From Plasmodium brasilianum (taxonomy: Eukaryota; Apicomplexa; Aconoidasida; Haemosporida; Plasmodiidae), in the NCBI RefSeq assembly GCF_023973825.1, contig NC_090114.1, forward strand, positions 1,504,501 to 1,568,500: a stretch of DNA of 64,000 bases, read 5' to 3'. Below, piece by piece: positions 1 to 11,778 of the stretch. Position numbers and translations under genes: made by a program. The notes beneath the pieces were generated by a model. The model was given only the letters and a program-made list of their open reading frames with translations. It was not told where the DNA came from and ran no database searches. Numbering within the stretch: the first letter of the stretch is position 1; every line of letters starts with the position of its first letter.

Positions 1-1200
1 CATGCCAAATTAAAACTAGAGCTAATGATAACAGGAAACATAAAAAAAAGAACAATAACATAATGTATAATTAATTATGATAATAAATGTATAAATGTAA
101 GGTAAATTTAAAGTTTTTCTTTCTTTTTAGTTTGTTTTGCATGTTAGGTGGACAACTATAAAGATGTTCTTCTAATAAAGGAAGAAGGATATATATATAA
201 ACGGTTAATACAAAAAAGATACAAAAAAAAACTTGTAAATGTAACTATTTACCACATTTTTTCATTTTTTATTTTCTTCTCTTAGTTTGCTTTTGATCTT
301 CAGGAGCTGCGAAAATAAATTTATAAATATGTATTCCATTGGAATTTAGGATTCTAAAAAATAAAATCTACTTTGTTCGGAAAATTTTTGTGTTACATAT
401 ATTGCTATATTGTATCCATATGTGTGCATACGTGTGTCTTTATGTGTGGGTATATATGTATAAATTCCTAGGATAATGAGTGCACTTACTTTTTTCCACA
501 TAAGTACTTTTCTATGTTTCATAAAATGAATATTTATTTTTATACCTAGTAAAACAATTTGAATAATTTGATCATATTTTTAAAGGGGTTCATACAAATT
601 TTGTCTCCTGCACAGATTGCACATGATAAAACTAGGAAAAATACATGAAATAATATGCATAATGTATGTCATGCTTTATCTTTTTCCCATTAAGACATCA
701 GAAATTTCTTTTTATGACTGAGTTTCATATGTATATGTGTAAATTTTTTTTTGTTATTTTCCTCATTGCAAAAATATTTTTATAAATGCGTTAACGTGTG
801 TGTAATTAATTTAAAACAAAATAAATGGACTAATATATTTATGGTCTGGAACTAATTTCATGTAGATAAATAATTTAAATACTTTAAGGATACAATTACG
901 TGAATGTCTGTATACGTAAAATAGGATTATTAATGAGTGAATGATTATGTAAGAATATGGAACGCACTTAGATGCATATAATTTTTTTCTTTTCCTGAAC
1001 TATCTTTTTATGCACGTATCAGAATTTTTACTTTGAGACGTCGCACATGAGTACACATGAATACAAATTTTTTATACGAATTTTTGCATGTTGGCTTTTT
1101 TTTTACAAGTACTTGAACACATTACAACCTTGTGTGCCTACATTGTAAATGATTCTTTATAAAAGTTTATGTAAATAAGATAGAATGAGAAAATTAATGA
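1..1200. other. Intergenic, no gene seen
   Basis: No open frame with convincing composition is present. The DNA is less extreme in A+T than the rest of the window and carries TGTGTG/CATACG-type words. It resembles the interval near 43-45 kb in texture, which suggests it is the left part of the same duplicated block, but I could only align short patches by eye. Confidence 0.5.
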
Positions 1201-2470
1201 AAATTTGATATGTGACAAGGCGTAATATCACCATTGAACAAAGTTCATTGAAATATATATTTCACTTAAGAATATTAAAAACGAAAAGGAATATGAAAAA
1301 CAGTGTAAGCTCCCTTAAGAGGGAAGAGTTTAAATTTATTTGTTGCACAGAAATATCGTTTTACACCAATCTCATTGAATATTTCATCAAAAATGAAAAC
1401 GAACATTTTATTACGTGTATTATAGATTCCTATACAGGGTGTAATTAGTGAATTTATCGTAAGTATTATGAAAACCAATGCTCTATCTTAATATAAATAT
1501 GTAATGTCTAAAGGTATAAAAAAAAAACGTAAAAGTTTTTTGTTGTAGAATTATGGAACAAAGTTTATATGTACATACATATATATGAATAAGATGTACT
1601 TCCGCGTACATGAACATGTTTATAATATTTACCATGCATAAACTAACATCTAAAAAAGTATGAACATGTAACAAAAAAAAATATGCAAAAACATATTTCG
1701 TGTGCATGTTTGCATATAATGTATTAATTCATTTGGAACTTAAAAAAAACAAAAAATTATACCATATTTTTTGTAATTTTTTTTTTGTCAAAATAATATT
1801 AGATAAATATATATAAACATATTTATAATATGGAAAGTTTATATGCATTTTTAAAAAGTAAATCAATTAGAAAAGATAAATATCCGTACAGTGCTAGAGT
1901 ACAACAAATACATGTAGATAAAAATAGGAATGGTCCTTATTCTAGAGATCATTTTAAAATATATGTGTTTGTGTTAGTATACTTCAATATCACTCATGGT
2001 AGTAATAGTGTTGCAGAAAAGATTTATTAATCCTATAATAATAATGATTGTAAAAATATCACTTAATGAAACAATAGAAAAATATTAATTTCACTGGAAA
2101 TATGTATAACTCATATTAATTAATTTTTAAACGAAAAATTAAAATAAAAAAAGTCATATATCTTATATTATTATTATCATTATAACAGTAAGGACAAATT
2201 AAAAGGGACTTAATCTAATATTGCAAAACATATATTTATGAGAAATGAATATTACGAGCGATTTTGTATCTACAATATTTTAAGAGATATAAAGGGATTA
2301 CTACAAATATATATGTATGAATTAACAGGTATGAATATATAAAATAAATATATATATTTAGTAATACTATTTGCTGATGTTGCATTCACTAATTTAGGGC
2401 TTAGTTAAATATTTCAAGAAAAATGAAAATTACATATAGTTCATTTTTTCATTTTACTGAATATGCATAA
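1200..2470. repeat. Duplicated non-coding block, copy A
   Basis: This stretch has a diverged second copy at about 45.2-46.6 kb and a partial third copy at about 62.2-62.6 kb, all in the same orientation. The clearest shared piece starts with an AGTAATAGT word near 2002, runs through a GTGAAACA/ATGAAACA word near 2065, and continues past an AATAAAAAAAGTCATAT word near 2140. It ends around a TATATATATTTAGTAAT run near 2350. The copies differ by many substitutions and small indels, so the duplication is old. Confidence 0.65.
1830..2030 (+). other. Short open frame, probably not a gene
   Basis: An ATG-started frame of 66 codons with somewhat gene-like composition lies inside duplicated block copy A. 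It has no signal sequence, membrane segment or recognised motif. The homologous stretch in copy B (about 45.9-46.1 kb) carries several stops in the corresponding frame, so the frame is not conserved. It could be a gene remnant or a chance frame. Confidence 0.15.
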
Positions 2471-4311
2471 TTAATTTAAATTTGCATGAACATTTTTAAA
2501 AATTATAGCATGATTAAAAATATATAGGAAAAAGTTAATTCTCTAAAAATTACCAGCTAAATTAATTATGCAGAATTTTAGAAAATAATATATAATTATA
2601 ATCTAGTATGTTTATATAATTTTTATCATTATGTGTTCTTAATAATATAGGATATCATTTCCTAAGGTGCGCTCTTACAGCTTTTTATATAAAAATAAAT
2701 TTAAAATTTATACATAATAATTAAAATGCGAATGAAAAAAGCATTTAAAGATCTAAGATCCAGAATATTTTTAACTATGTTTATATGTATATATATAATA
2801 TATGTGTATGAAAACTTGGAATAAAAAAATTATTATCTTATTCTTGTTCTATTCTATAAGGTAATATACATTATGTAACGTAAACTTTAAAAATTTTTTA
2901 TATTCTTTTTTAATTATTTTTTAAAAAAAGTAATTTGATTATAAAATTTAGTATCAATTTATTGATATACAATTGAAATAGTATAGATAATATATTATGC
3001 TTTTGTAATTAACTACATCCATTATATTGAACAAACGTTTTGGAATATAAATATTTATTATTTGTAGTTATATTTCATAAAATATAAGATTTATATTATT
3101 TTGCTAAGTTACATGTAAGTTGTAATTTTATACATGTTTTCTGATTATATTTATTTATAAATCAACAAAAAATATGCAAACTTATCTCTTCATTTGAAAT
3201 ATGAAATAGAAAAATAATACATTAAATATTTTTTCAAATTTTTTTTATGTTTTATTATATATATTTTTCTGTATTTTTTAAAGATATTAGTTTCTTTTTG
3301 CAATTTTTTTTTAGTACGTTTCTTTTTACATATTTTTTTTAATTTATCTTAATATAATTTCTCTAGAACGTACAAATTTATATGTTAAACAAAAAAAAAA
3401 AAAAAAAGAAATTAAAATTTACTTAATTTTTAAATTTAATTAATTTATTTTTAGCCATAATACACATATTGTATTATTTTAAGTTATATGAAGTAATAGT
3501 ATTCAACATTTAATAATATTATACATATATATAAAAAAGTTAAATTGGATAGTACTTTTTGAAGTATAAGTATTTTGCACACTAATTAATTACTAGAGGG
3601 GAATTTCCAATATATTCTTATATAAAAGTTCTTTATGTTATAAGTATATGGAATATATTAAATTATAAATTTTACCAGAAAAGAAAATTTTCTTTTATTA
3701 TAAATTTTGTTTTCATATCGTGTATATTATTAAATTCTATAATATAATTTATGTTTTTTAATTATAAAATAGTGTTTATAGGTATAACATGTACAAATAA
3801 ATAAGCTTATTATTAGGCATCTAACAAAAAAATTAATAACCATATTACTAATATTTGCCTATGTACCAGTTCTCAAAACATATATATTTTTTTTATTCTA
3901 ATTATCAAATAAAATAATTATTCTTAATGAAAAATATATTTTAATTTTTAATTCTTCTGAAAAGCACTGATAACTAAAATTCAGAATTGTTCTCTTATAT
4001 TACTAATATATGTATATATATATATATATTGAGGATATATTAAAATAATTATTATAAACAAAAATTATTTTGATGTTTCTTTTTTGATAAAAAATTTTAT
4101 CGGAAATATTTACAAAAATGTTTTTAAATAAACTTTTCTTATTTCTACTATATATTTGTATTATACTAATACAGTTTAATACCTTTTTTAAAAATAAAAT
4201 AGCAGCGCAAATAAATTTACCTTTTTGTCAGGGTCATGTTAATTTACACTGAATTCTTTAGTTACTTTTATATATATTATAAAATTCATTAGTTCTTACA
4301 TAAATTAAAAA
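2471..4311. other. Intergenic, A+T-rich
   Basis: No gene is seen. It is dominated by A/T runs (poly-A near 3391-3406). It sits between duplicated block copy A and the broken exported gene, and matches the spacing of the equivalent stretch at 46.6-48.3 kb. Confidence 0.5.
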
Positions 4312-5029
4312 ATGAAATTTTTTATTTTAGCTGAAACTATTTTGTTTGTCCTTTTTATTTGGATATGTTCTTATTTCACTAATGCGTTATAACATAGAAG
4401 AAAATTTAATTCATATATTTTTGTGCTTTATTTTATATAAAAATACATATCTATTAATGTGGAAATTTTATTTGAGTAGGCATATTTATTATATTATAAA
4501 TAATAAAAACATTTTATATTCGTGGTATTGTAACTTTAACAAATTTTTAGTTTGTTAGAACCATGCACGTGGAATATTAGATAGAAGTGCTTATATATTT
4601 CTATCAGAAAATAATAAGGGAACAAATAATATATGATTTATGATATGTTATATGAAAATGGATATTATGTTTAAAACGACGAATATTATAATATTGAAAA
4701 AGAATATGATGGAAAGTTTTAGTATATGGACAAAGATAATTCAAAAGCTGAAATCAATAAATTGGTTAACAAATCGACTTCTGTTTTATATAAGCAATTT
4801 TCCATGATACATATATTTGTAGTTAAAAAACTAATATATATGGGTCTCATTTCTGTGTATGAAAAAGTATTCTGCTGGTTCTTCCAAAAAAAAGTAGTTT
4901 AGAATATTAATCATTTATAAATACATTTTTATAAGCGGATGCATAGGAATATTTTCCTTTATTGTACATTTATTACACTTTTTATTATTCTATAAGAAAA
5001 TTTACTATAAATTAGAGAAGAAATACTAA
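4312..5029 (+). pseudogene. Broken exported-protein gene, copy A
   Basis: A two-exon exported-protein gene that has decayed. Exon 1 (4312-4386) keeps its ATG and encodes a signal-like segment of about 25 residues with the core FVLFIWICSYF. The expected donor after 4386 reads TTATAAC instead of GTATAAC. After an acceptor at 4549-4550, exon 2 shows remains of an export region (RSAYIFLSEN) near 4570-4610, in-frame stops, an acidic patch near 4690-4770 and a last hydrophobic segment (4928-5029) ending in the basic tail KKIYYKLEKKY. Two relatives lie at 32.2 kb and 48.3 kb. Each sits 2-3 kb upstream of a fam-l gene. The precise family is not recognised; it resembles the general plan of Plasmodium exported proteins of unknown function. 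Confidence 0.6.
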
Positions 5030-6727
5030 TACGATTATATAATTCTGAGAAGGGGGGTAAATATATACGATTGTTAGTTATTTAATTATATATTTTAGTG
5101 ATTATTTATATGCTGTTAAAATACTTAGGATTATAGAGGCCAATGCAGTAAATGAAAAAAAAGTTAAATACTGGTCAAAAATAATATAGAGTGATCATAT
5201 ATAATATACATGGTTTATCTAATAAACATTTTTTTTATTATTAATGAAATTGTTCTTAAAAAAATTATTCCTTGTGTACTTAAAAATATTTTTTTTTGGA
5301 ACCTAGATAATATAGAAAAGTTTATTCATACAGAAAATTAAAAAAAAATATATATAATATATATAATATATTTAACAGTTATAATGTTTTTATATTTTAT
5401 TTAGTATTTTAATTTATTGTTTTGAATTTGTTAAATATTTTGACTTATTATATATATATAATATTTTTTTCTTGTTTTATATAATTGCGTTATTGACATT
5501 ACTAAATATTAAATATAAAAATGTGTTTTATATTCAAAAATAAAATGTCTAAATGTTTCGAAAAGATATTTAATACAGTAAATATATATTTGTTTAATTT
5601 AATATACAAAGTGACAATTGATACAACTTCTCTCATAGAATGAAATAATTTATTTTTTTAACAATTTTTTTTTTTTTAATTGTTGTAAGTGATATTTTGA
5701 TTATAATTTTAAAAAATTTATTATATATTACTTTATATATTGATATATTACGTTGTTCTTTATTTAATTATATCCAAATCATTAGTTTTTTTGTAGTAAT
5801 GTGTTTTCTTACTTTATAATATACATGAAAAATCAGATTTATAAAAAAAATATTATAAAATATAAATTTTTCATAAACTGTTTGATGTAAAAATATTTTT
5901 ACGGATTTTTTTATTTTTCTTATAATTGAAGTATGATATTATGAATGAACAATAATACAATTTTCCTTTAAAGAACTAATTATAAATAAAACCTTATTAA
6001 TTTTAGAATTAATGAAATTTTATATTTAAACGAGCGAATTAATAACATTTCTCATTTTACTTTTTACTTACGTAATTGTTGAAGTCAGTACTTTTTTATA
6101 AAAAATACTAAAATATCTTTGAAGGATATGAATAACATCGAATTGTATATATTTTTGTTTTTTAAATAATTAAAGTAAATTATTCTTCCATGATTATTCA
6201 TATGTTAATACAGTTAGTACAAACATTGCTCTATACGTTATTTATTATGTTTGTACTATATATATTTTAAATATAAATATTAAATTAAAAAAAATTAAAA
6301 TAAGTTGATGATTTTACAATAATTTAATTTATATGTAATAGCATTAATTATATGTAATTAAATACTGCATACTTCCAAAATTATATTACAAAAGTAAAAG
6401 GTCATTCCTTATTAACATTGAAATACGTAGCTTTTTTATATATTACATGTTTTGTTATAAATCCGTTATTTTACCTATATTATAGAACGCAAAAAATGCA
6501 TAAGTTTACAAAGTAACTTTCCCATATATTACATATAAAATAAAGAAAAAACTAGTCAAAAATTTTTTTTTTCATTTATTATTACTTTTATTATATTGAT
6601 ATAATAATTAATATTATTTTAGCAATAAACTGTTTTTCTCAAAATTAATATTAATAATATTTGTATTAATAATAGGAATACATTATTGAAAACAGGAATA
6701 CTTTTCCTACAATATGGAGAAATATAT
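5030..6727. other. Intergenic, upstream of fam-l
   Basis: No gene is seen; A/T runs only. Confidence 0.5.
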
Positions 6728-6810
6728 TAGTTATATTCTTTACATTCTATATGCTACATATACTAAATATTTCGAAATGTTGAGAAATCATATATATATT
6801 TTTTTATTTT
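6728..6810 (+). promoter_or_regulatory. Shared upstream element of fam gene at 7150
   Basis: Begins 422 bp before the ATG. Core TATTCTTTACATTCTATATG, followed by a GAAATCATATATAT word. It matches the element at equivalent distance upstream of the other fam genes, so it is inferred to be promoter-associated. Confidence 0.5.
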
Positions 6811-7149
6811 ATATTGAAAAGAACTAAAAAAATATTAAACCATTACTTCATTAGGTAAATAATATATATATTTTGAATATTCATTAATTAATTTGTTTTA
6901 TAGTATTTTAATTATATTTATTAAATTATAAATAATATTAAGATAAAAATTTTATAGTTTATTTTTACAGTTATTTTTCTTGAACTCTTTTATAAAAAAA
7001 TTAAAGTAATATATTTTTAATATGTTTTTTCTAAAATAAAATAAAATAAAAAAAAAAAAATAATAATAATAGCGTCCTCTATAATTATAGAAATATTATA
7101 TTATTGTTACATTATCGCTTAATATATTATAGTTTTAAATATCTTTATG

Positions 7150-8176
7150 ATGGAACAAAAAATTAAGACACAATTATTTATTAAATTTACTACGTTGATC
7201 CTTTTAAGTTGGATATGTTATTTTTACATTAAAATGGTATAATAACATTATTTAAGAATATATATATTATTAATATATTTTGTGCTCTATTTTTAATATT
7301 GTTGTTTTTCTACGATTAGATATTTAATTATATAACTAAAATTTTAATTTTTTCCTTTTTTAGTATGTTCTTAAGAAATCTTTTGGTGAAAGTTGGAAAC
7401 ATCACAAAAGGTTATACGCAAGAACGTGTCGTTTACTAGCAAAATACAAGCAAAATAATGATGCAAGTAGTGTACGTTTAAAAGGAGAAATGAAAATTAA
7501 CGGAGTGTACGAAAAAAAAGATATATCTTATAGTGAAAAAGATGACTCGAGAAAAAAGAAACAGTCAAACCCATATCTTTCAAATATTTCAGGAGATAAT
7601 AAAGGAACTATAAAAAATAAATCTTGTACATTTGAAACCAAGAAATATTCCCATTTAGAAAAAAAAATATTCAAGGAACTTGATTATACGGATTTTCTTA
7701 GAAATAACAAGACAATTAGTAATCAGGTTTACAACAAAGTAATGCGTAAAAAATACGGATTACGAATTGTTTTACCTGTATTAATCTTCTTGTTTATATT
7801 AATAATATTTATACTAGAAGTATCACTGACATTTGGAAATAAAGGTAGTTTATTGTATCAACTAGGCTTAACGAAAGAATATTTAGAACCTATAATCAAG
7901 GAATCTCCATGGTCTTCTATTTTAGAATGGTTGAAAAAGGTAGGAGGGTTTTTGGAACACAGTATATCTAATGAAGGAACAACAGAGGTTACATGCATTA
8001 TGTGTAAAGCTGCAAACCAAGTTAGTGATATGTGCATATTAGGACAATTTTTTCGTATTCTAATAAATTTTGTACCTTTTATTTTATTGAGTATTGTTCT
8101 AATTTCAGGAATTATTTATTACCATAAAAAAGTTAAAAAATATGAAAAAATTAAATTCAGAAAAAGAGAAAAATAA
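7150..8176 (+). CDS. fam-l type exported membrane protein
   Basis: Predicted 299 residues from two exons: 7150-7236 and 7364-8176, with a GT-AG intron of 127 bp in phase 0. Exon 1 encodes a 29-residue hydrophobic signal/anchor (core LFIKFTTLILLSWICYF); an ATG three bases earlier at 7147 could also serve. The PEXEL-like export motif R52-L-L-A-K sits in exon 2; its last position is K rather than the usual E/Q/D. A conserved block (FETKKYSHLEKKIFKELDY) spans about residues 120-138. Membrane segments lie near 164-183 and 258-280, and the tail is basic (YYHKKVKKYEKIKF). The loop between membrane segments holds a CxxC (240-243). This plan matches P. malariae fam-l as I remember it; the function is unknown. 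It is the first member of a doublet with fam-m at 10.9 kb. Confidence 0.85.
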
Positions 8177-10447
8177 TAATAAGGAATATTTTTATTTCTG
8201 CATAGATATCTTGAAATCAAACTACTATCATTAATATTTATGGGAATACACTTAATAAACATTCTAATAACTGCTTAAAATTTTATAATTACCATACAAT
8301 ATAAGTGTATTTTTTGATACACAACAGAAAATGTATGTGTTCTTAGTTTTTTTGTTAATTAGAAAGTTTTAATATTTTTCTATTTTTATTCCAAAGCTCG
8401 TTTTCAGCATAACTGAATAATATTCTTTTATAAGTATAATTTTGTATTTCAAAATTTTCCTAAGAAAAAAATATATATTTGCTTTAAATTTAATATATAA
8501 TAGGACAGTACGTATAATTTTGTTAATGACCATTGCTAGTTTATATTTAACTATAAATTATATAGCTTTATATTTTTAATAGATTTGTGTTTTAAAAGGA
8601 TTTTTTTTTTTTAGTAATCAAAAAATTCTATGATTACTTTAAATTACAAATAAATGTGTTTTTAATTGGTGTTTTATATAGAGAAGTTAACACATAATTT
8701 TACACTGATATGTATATATATATTATTTTTACGAACAAATAAGCTTAATATTTATGTTATAAAATACGCTTTGTGATATAAATCTTATAGAACTATTTTA
8801 TAGTAGGTCTTATTACCAAGGGCTTAGTACTTTTTTCATGATTTAAATATGAAATTCTAAATATATAATAAAATAAAATATTTATTAAATATTATTTATT
8901 TATAACTGTTTAATTACTTCATTTTTCGAAATGTTTAATGTTAAATGAAGAGTTAAAAACATTTAACTTATTAATATTCCTATCAAATACGTTTTTAATT
9001 TAGTTTTTTAAAATTACCTCAACATTTTTTACACTGAAAAATTTATAAATTAATATAATATATATTATTTTTATATATTACATTGTTAAGGTATTAATTT
9101 AATGAACTATATATAATCATATATTAATAAATAATATGTTCAAATTTTTTTTTCCAGATGTTCTTTGTATTTTCATTATAAAAATCATTTGTATATGTGC
9201 TACATATCTATAAAAATCGAAACGTTCCTTAAGTATAATGGAAAAAATTATATCGTTTTCAGTAAGGATATAATTATGCATAACTAAATTTTCTATATTT
9301 GCCTTATTATTTATGCTTACTATAAATATAGTAAGAGCTAATATTGTTTTAAAATTGTATGCGAACATACATAGTTAATGTTTATAATTACTAATACTTT
9401 CTATTTATAAACTTCATTTTTTGAATAAAAATAAATTAAAAAATAAATGTATAGCATATTTGTGAATAACTAATAAATATATAACGTTTCTGTTTGTAAA
9501 TATAGTTCACTAAGATATATTTTAGTGAACTTTTTTTTTTTTGTAATATTTAATTAAATGTAAATAATGAACAATGTTCCTCATGGAACTCTTTTACGGG
9601 TAATTTTCTTCTATAAGTTTGACTTTTTATAAATTGAATAAAAAATTATAGCACAACATTAACACTTGCCTCAGTTATTACATTTACTTATATATTAATA
9701 ACTATTATTTATTCAATGGAATAACCTATGAATAATTTTTTTTTTTTTTTAAGGATGCTTAAAAGTTACAGAACATAAGACTAGAATATGTGAACTTTTG
9801 TGAATAAGGATTTTAAAAAATAGCTAATAACATTTTTAATAAAAGAAATAAAAATTATTATTATTAGTTCCTTTTTTTTTTTTTTTCTTAAATTAATCTT
9901 CATATATTTTTAATTTATTTTATTCTAAGTAAACAATATGTATAGGTGTACATATATTGAATAATTCCACTGTAACAATATGTTTTTTTGTTTTTCTAGA
10001 ATTATATTAATATTTATTCCGAATAAGTATAATTAAAAAAAAAAAAATTATGTAGACTCTTATAAAGCTTTCTCATATAGAAATAATGATGTAACCTTTA
10101 CTTACTAAAAATTATAATTTTCAAAAATTATTATACAAATATTAAAAATCAGTTTTTATTTGCCTTAAAAAGATGTATTCCTTCGTATATCATGTAGTGG
10201 TAAATATATTCAATTTTTCATTGTATTGCAATATATAAATGATATTAAATATTTAGGAATTTTCTAAACAATCTTCTAGGTTTAACATGACACAAAATGA
10301 TAGTTATTTTATATATTATTACTATTACTCTAATCATGAATATTTTTAAGAATAAAAAATAAGTCCTACAATATAATGTATATGCTTTTAGAATTGTTAG
10401 CAGAATACCTTGATGATTTGTAATTATTGTACTATGATAATGAAGAG
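8177..10447. other. Intergenic between fam-l and fam-m
   Basis: No gene is supported. The first few hundred bases resemble the 3' flanks of the other fam genes. A hairpin followed by a T run lies at 9504-9542. Part of the stretch (about 9060-9200) aligns by eye with the equivalent gap of the second doublet (about 37.36-37.50 kb). Confidence 0.5.
9504..9542 (+). other. Hairpin followed by T12
   Basis: Perfect 10-bp inverted arms (AGTTCACTAA at 9504-9513, TTAGTGAACT at 9522-9531) with an 8-base loop lead directly into a run of twelve T (9531-9542). The form resembles a factor-independent or Pol III-type terminator, but no transcript is known from sequence alone and T runs are common here. Confidence 0.35.
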
Positions 10448-10530
10448 TATATTATCTATATTCTCTATGTTCTATATTCCATATAAACTGTATATTTTGA
10501 AATTATATGAGATCATATATATATTTTTTT
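10448..10530 (+). promoter_or_regulatory. Shared upstream element of fam gene at 10882
   Basis: Begins 434 bp before the ATG. Core TATTCTCTATGTTCTATATT, then ATATAAACTG and GATCATATATATA. One of the clearer copies of the shared element. Confidence 0.55.
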
Positions 10531-10881
10531 CTATTTTAGTTTGAAAAAAATTAATAAAAAATATTATTTAAGCAGTGTACTAATTTAAATAATTAAATTA
10601 TATAGTTTTGATATTTATAAATAAATTCACATTATTTTTTTTTAATGAGAGTTAATTTTATGTAATATTAAGAAAAAAAATTTTACAATCTATTTTCACA
10701 TTTATTTTTCTTTGTTAATGTTGTGAAATTCTTTATAGTTATATATATTTTAATAATTTTTTACGAAGCAAATGATACAAAAAAAATTTTAAATAAATAT
10801 GATACTATATTATTAAAAGTATATTATATTATTATTAATTTTGTTTTTACTGAATATATTATAATATTAAAGATTTACAAT

Positions 10882-11778
10882 ATGAAACAGAAAATTAAGT
10901 TTATCATATTTATTAAAATTTTTTTGTTTCTCCTTTTAACTTGGATATGTAATTTTAATAATGATATGGTATGATTATATAATATAAGGATATTTACTTT
11001 ATTTATATTAGTAGTGTTTTATATTTACTATCACAATTTTTTAGCACGAGTTATTTATTCATATAAATAATAAATATTCATGTTGTTCTTTTAGTGGGCA
11101 TGTAGCAAATTTTTGGATGGAAACTGTAAGGTAGGTGAAAATTTAAATACAAGTAATTATCGATCGCTTGCAAAAAGTAAAAAGGATAAATATTCGAATA
11201 ATGTAAGTTTAAAAGAAAATTTTCTAAAAAATGGTGTTAATAAGCAAAAGAATATATCTAATAATGAAAAAGAAGACAAAGAAAAAAACAAACAATCAAA
11301 TAGAGGTCTATTAAATAAGGCACAATACTATACAGAAGTTATAGATTATAATAATGCAATGTTTGATGGTAAACATTTCCATTTTGAAAAAAAATGGATT
11401 AAAAAAAAAGATTACGATCATTTTCTTAAAAGAAACAGGAGAATTTGTGATATATCTTTAAACAAAATTAGATTTAGGAAGTATGGAACTGGAGTTGCTA
11501 TGTTTTTTATTTTTATCTTGCTGGGAATAGGGATACCAATATTATCAAGTTTACCATCTTTAAAAGATATATGGGAAAAAATTAAAAAGATTGATATTCT
11601 GAGTTCATTGAAAGCTGTAGACGGTTGGGGTGACGATGTACTTACATATCTTATTATAGCATTATTTAGCGTACTTATGGTTACGTTAGCTGTTATGCTT
11701 ATAATAGGGTTCTATAGGATCTTAAGAAATAATGAAAAATATAACAAAATTAAGTTAATAAATGAAAAATATGAATAA
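10882..11778 (+). CDS. fam-m type exported membrane protein
   Basis: Predicted 256 residues from exons 10882-10968 and 11095-11778 (phase-0 GT-AG intron of 126 bp). Exon 1 gives the 29-residue signal/anchor (core FIKIFLFLLLTWICNF). The export motif is R52-S-L-A-K, a non-canonical PEXEL. The family block runs from NKAQYYTEVIDYNN to KHFHFEKKWIKKKDYD at about residues 104-137. Two membrane segments follow at about 160-181 (ending GIGIPIL) and 213-237, and the short basic tail contains RNNEKYNKIKL. This matches the P. malariae fam-m plan as I remember it; molecular function is unknown. It is the downstream partner of fam-l at 7150, with 2.7 kb between stop and start. Confidence 0.85.

Noticed and set aside
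1212..1448. 78-codon plus-strand frame
   Set aside because: It begins with GTG rather than ATG, has no recognisable motif, and lies in duplicated non-coding DNA.
9117..9368. 83-codon minus-strand frame with a signal-like N-terminus
   Set aside because: The aligned stretch in the second doublet spacer (about 37.36-37.50 kb) does not appear to keep the frame, and no family motif is present.
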